From the NCBI GenBank assembly GCA_015075375.1, contig JABTUM010000003.1, positions 1 to 64,000 of the forward strand: 64,000 bases of DNA. The letters are read 5' to 3'. A model generated the notes under the pieces. It did no database searches. It had not been told where the DNA came from and saw only the letters and a list, made by a program, of their open reading frames with translations. Numbering within the stretch: position 1 is the first letter of the stretch; each line of letters opens with the position of its first letter. Shown one piece after another: positions 57,539 to 64,000 of this stretch. The position numbers and the translations under genes were made by a program. The DNA comes from Planctomycetota bacterium. Its GTDB lineage: Bacteria; Planctomycetota; SZUA-567; H5-PLA8.

Positions 57539-58582
57539 GTGCGTTTTGGCGTACACCTATCCATGAGCGAAGGCCCATCGCGCGGAGCGCAGATCGGCTG
57601 CCAGGCGCTCCAGATTTTTTGCGGCAATCCGCGCGCGTGGTCCAAGAAGCCGCTGGAAGCCGATGAAGTCTCCGCCTTTCGAGAAGGCGTTCGCGAAGCG
57701 GGACTCGATCCCGTGGTCGTCCACGCCACCTACCTGATCAACTTGGCCGCGCCCGACCAGCGCATCTGGGATCTTTCCGTCGCGGCCTTCATCGAGGAAC
57801 TCGACCGCAGCCAGACCTTGGGGGCGAAGTATTACGTCGTCCACAGCGGCAGCCATAAGGGCGAAGGCGAGGATCTGGGCCGCAAACGAATTGCCGAAGC
57901 CATCAAGAAGGCCGATCGTGAGCTTCCCAAACGCCCGGAGATCCTGCTCGAGAACACTGCCGGCACCAAGAATTCCCTCGGCACCACCTGGAAGGATCTG
58001 GCGATTCTCCTCGACGGAGCGGGCGCAGGACGCACGGGCATCTGTATGGATACCTGCCATTCCCTCGCCGCCGGATACGAAATTCGGACCCCCGACGGCG
58101 TGCGCCGCACGCTTGACGAACTGGAAGCCGATCTGGGCCTTGCGCGCCTGCGCTGCCTGCATATCAACGACAGCAAAGGCGCCCTCAACTCGCGCATCGA
58201 CCGCCACGATCACATCGGCGCCGGAGCCATCGGCGCGGCCGGCTTTAGAGCCTTTTTCGCCGATTCGAGGCTGTGGCAACTTCCCGCGATCCTCGAGACG
58301 CCCCAGGACGAACCCGACGACGACCACCGGGACCTCTGGCATGCCGTCGAGTTGGCTTGCGAAGCGGGCGCCGTTTCCGATGCCGTCTTGGCCGGATTGC
58401 CCACCGTCGAACTCGAAGCGCTGCGCGACGAGGAGATTGCCGCCGCCCAAGCAGCCGCGCCAAAGGCCGCTAAACCTAAATCCGCCCCACGCCGCAAGCC
58501 GGCGCCCGCGCGCAAAGCCGCTGCCGCACGCGTTCGAATGGCCCGCCGCAGGACGGCCCCAAAGAAGCGCAAGACGCGTTGA
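57539..58582 (+). CDS. nfo: Endonuclease IV (AP endonuclease), with basic tail, 347 aa
   Basis: Cuts DNA at abasic sites in base-excision repair using three zinc ions. GTG start. MRFGVHLSMSEGPS opens the barrel, HSGSHKGEGED, LLENTAGTKNSLG, GICMDTCHSLAAGYE, CLHINDSKGALNSRIDRH and ILETPQDEPDDD carry the His, Glu and Asp zinc ligands in family order. After about residue 290 a tail of some 55 residues rich in Ala, Lys, Pro and Arg (PKAAKPKSAPRRKPAPARKA) is added, like histone-H1-type DNA-binding tails. Confidence 0.92.
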   Translation: MRFGVHLSMSEGPSRGAQIGCQALQIFCGNPRAWSKKPLEADEVSAFREGVREAGLDPVVVHATYLINLAAPDQRIWDLSVAAFIEELDRSQTLGAKYYVVHSGSHKGEGEDLGRKRIAEAIKKADRELPKRPEILLENTAGTKNSLGTTWKDLAILLDGAGAGRTGICMDTCHSLAAGYEIRTPDGVRRTLDELEADLGLARLRCLHINDSKGALNSRIDRHDHIGAGAIGAAGFRAFFADSRLWQLPAILETPQDEPDDDHRDLWHAVELACEAGAVSDAVLAGLPTVELEALRDEEIAAAQAAAPKAAKPKSAPRRKPAPARKAAAARVRMARRRTAPKKRKTR

Positions 58583-58649
58583 CCCCGGCTTTTTAGGGCC
58601 TCGAGGAAGCGCCTACGTGCTCCGCCTCGAATCGGATATCCTCTAACGC

Positions 58650-59348
58650 ATGGCTCTCGGACTGTTTGTCACCGGCACCGATACGGGCGTGGGCAAAACC
58701 CTCGTCTCGTGCGCGCTCCTGCGCATGCTCCGCACGCGCGGCGTGGACGCCGTCGGTTACAAGCCCATCGTGACCGGGATCGAAAACGGGCGATGGGGCG
58801 ACGCCGATGCGCTGCACTCGGCCAGCGACCGGATCGAACCGCTCGAGCGAATATGCCCGCTGCGCTTTCAGGCGCCCATGGCCCCGGTACCGGCCGCGGC
58901 GCTGGAACGTCGCGAAATCGACCTCGACGCCGCCCGTGCCGCGCTGGAGCGTCTCGCAGAGAAACACGCCTGCGTGGTCGCCGAAGGCATTGGCGGCCTG
59001 CTTGTCCCGCTCGACAAGCGCACCCTCGTCGCGGACTTCATTGGAGCGCGGGACTTTCGCGTCGTGCTGGTCGCCAAGGCCCAATTGGGCACCGTCAACC
59101 ACACGCTGCTCACGTTGAACGAACTGCACCGCCGCGGTCTGGAGGTCGCGGCCGTGATCATGAACGTGACGCGCCCCGAAGACGCCGATAACGCGCAAGC
59201 CAGCCGAGCCGAGATCGAACGCCACGCCGGCCGAGCCATCGATGCCACGCTGCCTTATTTCGGCGGCGACATCGGCACCCGCCTGGCGGCCGCAACACAA
59301 TACCTGCAAGTTCAACTCGACCTCAACCGCCTGCTCAAGGAAAAATGA
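58650..59348 (+). CDS. bioD: Dethiobiotin synthetase, 232 aa
   Basis: Forms the ureido ring of dethiobiotin from diaminononanoate, CO2 and ATP. GTDTGVGKTLVSCALL is the P-loop near the N-terminus, YKPIVTGIE the substrate-lysine strand, and VAEGIGGLLVPLDKR the glycine-rich Mg site. Length is normal. Other biotin genes are not in view. It ends one base before the next gene. Confidence 0.93.
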   Translation: MALGLFVTGTDTGVGKTLVSCALLRMLRTRGVDAVGYKPIVTGIENGRWGDADALHSASDRIEPLERICPLRFQAPMAPVPAAALERREIDLDAARAALERLAEKHACVVAEGIGGLLVPLDKRTLVADFIGARDFRVVLVAKAQLGTVNHTLLTLNELHRRGLEVAAVIMNVTRPEDADNAQASRAEIERHAGRAIDATLPYFGGDIGTRLAAATQYLQVQLDLNRLLKEK

Positions 59349-59349
59349 C

Positions 59350-60156
59350 GTGAACGAATCGACCTCCGACAAACTCCTCACCTCGCCCCAGAATCCCTGG
59401 GTCAAGGACCTCGTAAAGCTGCGCAAAGACGGTAACGAACGCCGCGCGCGCGGCCGCTTTTTTCTGGAAGGCCGAAAGGGCGTCGAAGCCGCGCTTTCGA
59501 GCCCCAACGCCAGAATTCACGAGCTGATTGTCTGCGAAAAGTACCCCGGAGCGGACGCAGCGCTCGTCGAGCAGGCCCGCCGAAAGAACATTCGCATCGT
59601 CGAAGTGAGCAAGGATGTTTTCAAGAAGCTGGCCGACGTCGAATCACCGCAAGGGCTGGCCGCGGTCGTGGAGATTCCCGAATGGGAACTCGCGCAGATT
59701 CTTGCGTCGCCAAACGCGCTCGTCGTCGCGGCCTGCGGCGTTCAGGACCCCGGAAACCTTGGCACGTTGATCCGCTCCTGCGAAGCCGCCGGCGCCGCGG
59801 GTCTCGTCACGCTCGAAGGCAGCGCCGATCCGTTCAACGCGAAGGTCGTGCGCGCCACCGCCGCGGGCTTGCTCTCGCTTCCTCTGGTGCGCCTCGACCG
59901 CGGACGCTTCCTGCACGAAGCCAACGCCCAAGGCCTGCTCCTTGTTGCCGCCGTCGCACGCGAAGGTACCCCCTACCGCGAATTCGACTGGTCCCGCCGC
60001 CCGCTGGCGCTCTGCATCGGCAGCGAAGGCGAAGGCCTGCCCCACGAAGTCGAATCCGCTTGCACCGAACGCGTCAGCATTCCACTGCGCGGATCGGCAG
60101 AAAGCCTCAACGCCGCCGTGGCGGCCAGCATCCTGCTCTTCGCGGCGCAAGCATGA
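59350..60156 (+). CDS. TrmH/SpoU family RNA methyltransferase, 268 aa
   Basis: Methylates ribose 2'-OH in rRNA or tRNA with SAM. The N-terminal substrate-binding domain (KLRKDGNERRARGRFFLEG) is of the RlmB/TsnR type. The knotted SPOUT domain shows VQDPGNLGTLIRSCEAAG, ALCIGSEGEGLPHEV and VSIPLRGSAESLNAAVA, the three SpoU motifs. The GTG start follows the bioD stop directly. The target base is unknown. Confidence 0.9.
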   Translation: MNESTSDKLLTSPQNPWVKDLVKLRKDGNERRARGRFFLEGRKGVEAALSSPNARIHELIVCEKYPGADAALVEQARRKNIRIVEVSKDVFKKLADVESPQGLAAVVEIPEWELAQILASPNALVVAACGVQDPGNLGTLIRSCEAAGAAGLVTLEGSADPFNAKVVRATAAGLLSLPLVRLDRGRFLHEANAQGLLLVAAVAREGTPYREFDWSRRPLALCIGSEGEGLPHEVESACTERVSIPLRGSAESLNAAVAASILLFAAQA

Positions 60157-60173
60157 CCCGCTAGAATAACGCC

Positions 60174-61385
60174 ATGTCCAAGCTCATCTCGATCGAAGAG
60201 GCATGGGGCATCCTCGTGCGGGAATCCGGACCCGGCGACCGGGCCCGCGTGCACCTGGCCGACGCGCTGGGCCATACGCTGGTACACGAAGCCCGCGCCG
60301 ACCGCGATTTTCCGCCCTTCGACCAAGCACGCATGGATGGCTTCGCCTTGCGCGCCGCCGACTGTGTGCACCCCCCAGTGACGCTGGACGTCGTCGAAGA
60401 GATCACCGCCGGCCGGGCGCCTACCCGAACGGTCGGCCCCGGACAGGCCACACGCATCATGACCGGCGCACCGGTGCCCGCCGGGGCCGATGCGGTGATG
60501 ATGATCGAACAGACTTCGCCCGCGGGCGAAAAGAAGGTAGAACTCCGCGTCGCCATCGAACCCGAAACCCACATTGCGCGGCGCGGCAGCGACGTGCCCG
60601 CCGGAGGGGTCGTCGTGGAAGCGGGCCGCCCGCTTTCGCCCGCCGAGATCGGCGTGCTCGCCGCCGTCGGACAGGCCGAGCCCGAAGTCTACCGCAAGCC
60701 GCGTCTCGCGATCCTCGGCAGCGGCGATGAACTCGTCGAGCCCGGCGCGCAGCCTGCGCCCAGCCAGATTCGAAATTCGAACAGCTACCAATTGCTGGCC
60801 CAAGCCGCCGCGCACGGGTTGCACGCCGAGTACCTCGGCATCGCGCCCGACGATCCGCAAGCCACGCGCCGCATGCTCGAACAGGGGTTGGCCGCAGACG
60901 TGCTCATCTCCACCGGCGGCGTCAGCGTCGGCGACAAAGATCATGTCGGGTCGGCACTGAAAGACCTCGGCGTCGAGATGCTCTTCACCAAAATCGACAT
61001 TAAACCCGGTAAGCCCACCGTCTTCGGAAGGCGCGGGCGAACGCTGGTCTTCGGCTTGCCTGGAAATCCCGTCTCGGCCCTGGTTTGCTTCCATCTCTTC
61101 GCACTCACCGCGCTGCGGACACGCATGGGCTACTCCGATCCGCTGCCGCGTCGGATCGCCTTGCCGTTGCTGGATCCGCACCGGGCCAAAGGCGACCGCG
61201 TGACGCTCTGGCCGGCGAAGTTCGTGCTCCATCAGGGACAGACGTTCGCGCGCATCGTGGAATGGCACGGTTCCGGCCACCTCACCGCTTGCGTCGGCAT
61301 CGATGGATTCGTACGCCAGGCGCCGGGCCAGCATTTTGCCCAGGGACAATCCGTCGAATGCTTCCCGCTGCCGTCCGTCGGTTAG
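60174..61385 (+). CDS. moeA: Molybdopterin molybdotransferase MoeA, 403 aa
   Basis: Inserts molybdate into adenylated molybdopterin. RDFPPFDQARMDGFAL, TGAPVPAGADAVMMIEQ, AILGSGDELVEPG and STGGVSVGDKDHV mark MoeA domains in order, and FGLPGNPVSALVCF the C-terminal site. It is followed by moaC, so cofactor genes are grouped here. Confidence 0.93.
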   Translation: MSKLISIEEAWGILVRESGPGDRARVHLADALGHTLVHEARADRDFPPFDQARMDGFALRAADCVHPPVTLDVVEEITAGRAPTRTVGPGQATRIMTGAPVPAGADAVMMIEQTSPAGEKKVELRVAIEPETHIARRGSDVPAGGVVVEAGRPLSPAEIGVLAAVGQAEPEVYRKPRLAILGSGDELVEPGAQPAPSQIRNSNSYQLLAQAAAHGLHAEYLGIAPDDPQATRRMLEQGLAADVLISTGGVSVGDKDHVGSALKDLGVEMLFTKIDIKPGKPTVFGRRGRTLVFGLPGNPVSALVCFHLFALTALRTRMGYSDPLPRRIALPLLDPHRAKGDRVTLWPAKFVLHQGQTFARIVEWHGSGHLTACVGIDGFVRQAPGQHFAQGQSVECFPLPSVG

Positions 61386-61409
61386 TAGTGTCCGCCCAGG
61401 AGCCCGCGC

Positions 61410-61913
61410 ATGCCCGCGCGCCGTATTTCGAAACCCGGTTCCTTGACGCATCTCGACAGCCGCGGCCGTGCGAGCATGGTCGATGTCGGCGCCAAGCCGC
61501 AGACTGCGCGCGAAGCCTTGGCCGAAGCCACCCTCCGCATGAAACCCGAAACGTTGAAGCTGATCGTTTCCGGCCGTGCGAAAAAAGGCGACGTGCTCGC
61601 CGTGGCTCGCGTCGCCGGCATTCTGGCGGCCAAGCGCACCAGCGAGTTGATCCCGCTTTGCCACCAGGTTCCGCTTCATTCGGTGGGCATCGAATTCTTC
61701 CCCCAAAAGGCCGGAGCGTTGCGGATCCAAGCCCGCGCATGCTGCTCCGGCCAGACCGGTGTGGAAATGGAAGCCCTCACCGCGGCCGCGGTGGCCGCCT
61801 TGACCGTCTACGACATGCTGAAGGCCGCCGAACGCGGCATCGAAATCCACGGCATACGGCTTCTCGAAAAGCGCGGCGGAAAGACGGGGCCATGGAAGCG
61901 CGGCGCGCGATGA
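61410..61913 (+). CDS. moaC: Cyclic pyranopterin monophosphate synthase MoaC, 167 aa
   Basis: Makes cyclic pyranopterin monophosphate from the MoaA product. LTHLDSRGRASMVDVG opens the protein; LIPLCHQVPLHSVGIEF and TGVEMEALTAAAVAALTVYD MLK carry the catalytic residues (Lys/His and Asp). Length is normal. Its stop overlaps the next start (ATGA). Confidence 0.95.
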   Translation: MPARRISKPGSLTHLDSRGRASMVDVGAKPQTAREALAEATLRMKPETLKLIVSGRAKKGDVLAVARVAGILAAKRTSELIPLCHQVPLHSVGIEFFPQKAGALRIQARACCSGQTGVEMEALTAAAVAALTVYDMLKAAERGIEIHGIRLLEKRGGKTGPWKRGAR

Positions 61914-63934
61914 TCCGCTCGGTGCTCGCCTGCACGCTTGTCCTCGCCGGCACGCTCGGCGCAGCCGAAACCGAAGCAAGGGCGTTGCCGCTAGCCCTCG
62001 CCGAACACGCCGCCCGCTTTACCTCCGAACCGCGCAACCTCAGCATCCGCACGGCGCGAGGGCAATTTCAAGCGCTCCCCTTTCGCCGCCCCGTCGCGCT
62101 CGATCACGAAACGCGCGAATCGCTCGTTACCGGCACGGCTCACGAAGTATCGCTTGAAATTCCCGCGCGAGCGAACCTCCGCTTCACCGCATTCGTTGCG
62201 CTTTATGCAGCCGGCGAACGCGAACAAGTCCGCGCGGGCCTCGTCGAGTTCAGCGCCGAACTGCGCGCCGGAACCTCGATCTTGGCGAGCACCTCGCACG
62301 GGGTGAGGGTCGCGGTCGGCGAGACTCTGCCCGCTTGGCTGGCCTTGCCCGAATGGAAGCACTTGGCCGAACCACCCGCCGACGCGAAACATCTGACGAT
62401 CATCCTGCGCACGCGCTCCCAGGATGCCGCCGGGAACGACCTCGCTCCGGCGGCCGAAATGCCCGCGCCGCTGGGCGTCCTGGCCGCATGGGGCACACCG
62501 CTGCTTTTCGAACCGGAAGCCGAGCCGTCGGGCCCGCTCGTCTTCCTGCTCACCTTCGATACGCTTCGAGCCGATCGCTTGGCTGCATACGGCAGGAAGT
62601 TGCATGCACTCACGCCGAATCTCGACGCCCTCGCCGCACGCGGCTACGTCTTCGAACGCTGCTATTCGCCCAGCGGCTGGACGTTGCCTGCGTATCAATC
62701 CTTACTTAGCGGCCTGCATCCCGCGCAACTCGGCCATGCCCAGGAAAATTTGCGCGACCCCGCCGGCGAGAAGTTTACCTTTTTGCGCTACGGCCGCGCC
62801 GAAAACCTGGGGCATCTCCTGCGCAAGCGATTGAATGCGCAATCCTTTGCCGCCACCGGCGGCGGCATGCTTGAGCCCTGGCAGCATAATTTCCTAAAGG
62901 GATTTTCTTATTATTGGTCCAATCCCAGCCTGGATCCGATCCTCACCGATGGGCGCATGCGTACGGAAGCGCAACGCAACGTCGATCGGTTTCTCGCATG
63001 CGTCAACGCACGCTCAAGCGGCCCTTTGTTCGGTTTCTACCATACCTACGAGCCGCATACGCCCTACCGCGATACGCGCTTCGCCCCCGCGCTCCCCGCT
63101 GGGCGCATCCAAGCGCCCTTCGGCGAAGGCGGATATCTGGCCGGGGGCCAGAAAGCCCTGCACGCCGAGTATACGCCCGAAGAGCGCGCCGCGATTGAAG
63201 CCCTGTACAACGGCGACGTAACCGCCGCCGACGAAGCCTTGGGCGAACTGCTCGCCGGCCTCGATCGCGCCGGCCTCCGGGATCGCGCGTGGCTTATTTT
63301 CACTGCCGATCACGGCGAAGAATTCTGGGAGCATGGCGGGTTCAGCCACGGCCATTCGCTGTACGACGAACTCCTCCGCGTCCCACTGCTGATCGTCCCT
63401 CCTTCCGGCCTAAAAAGCTCCGTTCGCCTTGCCGAACCCGTCAGCTTGCTCGACGTCCTTCCCACGGTCTGCGGTATGCTGAAGCTCACGCCGCCGCCAA
63501 ACCTCCTGGGCCGAGACCTCTCGCCTCTGCTCACGCCCGACGCCGATGTGCGCGCACAGGTCAAGCTGCCACAACCACCCGGCCTGTTTGTCCACTGCGC
63601 GACTTACCACGGCCCGACGCGCTGGGCGATCCGGCACGGCGATCTGAAATTCATCCACACGCTGGATGTCGAGACCTGGACGCGCGACGAAGCCAATCGC
63701 CGCATGTTCCGCCTGATTCCTGAAGAGCTTTACGACCTTTCCAAAGACCCGGGCGAACGGACCAACCTCGCCGCCGATCCGGCCTACGCCGCCGCGCGCA
63801 AGACGCTCGCCGATTCGCTCCAATTGCTCCGCACGCGCGTCCTGCAACCGCTCGAACTATCTCCGCAACAGGAATCGCTCCAGCCGCCGCTCGACCCGAC
63901 GTTGCTCGAACAGCTCAAGAAACTCGGCTATTGA
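61910..63934 (+). CDS. Sulfatase/alkaline-phosphatase superfamily hydrolase, 674 aa
   Basis: Signal peptide (SVLACTLVLAGTLGAAE), an N-terminal beta domain of about 200 residues, then the sulfatase-type domain: FLLTFDTLRADRLAAYG with metal Asp residues, SGWTLPAYQSLLSG where the nucleophile should be, TADHGEEFWEHGGFSHGHS with the second metal group. The formylglycine signature CxPxR is absent; a Thr stands at the nucleophile position, as in phospho-transferases and phosphodiesterases of this superfamily. So it is probably not a classic sulfatase. Coupled to moaC by ATGA. Confidence 0.82.
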   Translation: MIRSVLACTLVLAGTLGAAETEARALPLALAEHAARFTSEPRNLSIRTARGQFQALPFRRPVALDHETRESLVTGTAHEVSLEIPARANLRFTAFVALYAAGEREQVRAGLVEFSAELRAGTSILASTSHGVRVAVGETLPAWLALPEWKHLAEPPADAKHLTIILRTRSQDAAGNDLAPAAEMPAPLGVLAAWGTPLLFEPEAEPSGPLVFLLTFDTLRADRLAAYGRKLHALTPNLDALAARGYVFERCYSPSGWTLPAYQSLLSGLHPAQLGHAQENLRDPAGEKFTFLRYGRAENLGHLLRKRLNAQSFAATGGGMLEPWQHNFLKGFSYYWSNPSLDPILTDGRMRTEAQRNVDRFLACVNARSSGPLFGFYHTYEPHTPYRDTRFAPALPAGRIQAPFGEGGYLAGGQKALHAEYTPEERAAIEALYNGDVTAADEALGELLAGLDRAGLRDRAWLIFTADHGEEFWEHGGFSHGHSLYDELLRVPLLIVPPSGLKSSVRLAEPVSLLDVLPTVCGMLKLTPPPNLLGRDLSPLLTPDADVRAQVKLPQPPGLFVHCATYHGPTRWAIRHGDLKFIHTLDVETWTRDEANRRMFRLIPEELYDLSKDPGERTNLAADPAYAAARKTLADSLQLLRTRVLQPLELSPQQESLQPPLDPTLLEQLKKLGY

Positions 63935-63945
63935 GGAACGCGCAC

Positions 63946-64000
63946 ATGGCCGCCGTATCCCGCGAACCGCTCCATCCCGAACTTTTTCAACATCCGGATG
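63946..64000 (+). CDS. Partial gene at the window edge
   Basis: GAGGAACGCGCAC and then ATG open a frame MAAVSREPLHPELFQHPD that runs off the end. Only 18 residues are visible, too few to identify it. Confidence 0.4.
   Translation, partial: MAAVSREPLHPELFQHPD

Noticed and set aside
59973..61979. A 668-codon minus-strand frame
   Set aside because: Antisense shadow of moeA and moaC in GC-rich DNA.

Overview
The window has two unlike halves. Bases 1 to about 32,094 are the right-hand end of a large integrated mobile element. From about 32,095 to 64,000 the sequence is ordinary GC-rich chromosome. The boundary is a 48-base copy of the 3' part of a tRNA-Thr(TGT) gene at 32047-32094: anticodon loop, variable loop, T arm, acceptor strand and CCA are intact but no 5' half adjoins it. 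That is the usual scar of an integrase that uses a tRNA gene as its attachment site. The element's integrase and other end must lie left of this window.

The element is a mosaic. It carries a complete type I restriction-modification operon (hsdR-hsdM-hsdS, 4083-9463), followed 15 bp later by an AT-richer gene for a class III nucleotide cyclase domain protein. About 30 short, closely packed genes follow, mostly on the minus strand. Most have a strong AGGAG-type ribosome binding site and are unrecognised, and many blocks are closed by rho-independent hairpins. Cargo of different base composition is set into this background: a small-peptide/radical SAM enzyme pair that looks like a RiPP pathway (17901-19222), a zinc-ribbon membrane protein inside an AT-rich insertion that appears to have duplicated part of a neighbouring gene (20960-22385), a PD-(D/E)XK-like nuclease, a secreted protein and a GIY-YIG-like protein. 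The RNA content is odd. There is a class II tRNA with a leucine-type body but an aspartate anticodon (23140-23225), one or two degenerate tRNA-like sequences, and a stretch of about 950 bases (27840-28790) without credible genes but packed with perfect hairpins, which I take as a candidate large ornate non-coding RNA. Next to it lies an AT-rich intergenic region of about 1.1 kb, and then a short plus-strand operon that includes an S24-type peptidase just inside the attachment site.

The chromosomal half encodes nucleotide-sugar enzymes (a UDP-sugar 6-dehydrogenase and a DegT-type aminotransferase), two Gfo/Idh/MocA oxidoreductases, an apiosidase-like (DUF4038) glycoside hydrolase, aldehyde and alcohol dehydrogenases, an AIM24 protein, a DMT exporter, a YpdA-like flavoprotein, ExbB/ExbD beside two large TPR proteins, endonuclease IV, BioD, a TrmH-type methyltransferase, MoeA, MoaC and a sulfatase-superfamily hydrolase. 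Gfo/Idh enzymes, DUF4038, AIM24, PA14-like anchored proteins and large TPR proteins together suggest a little-cultured Gram-negative lineage such as Planctomycetota, Hydrogenedentota or a neighbour. This is inference only, as no rRNA or clear phylogenetic marker is present.

The points most worth checking are the leucine/aspartate chimeric tRNA, the candidate large RNA, the peptide/radical SAM pair with a terminator in its leader, and the cyclase attached to the restriction operon.
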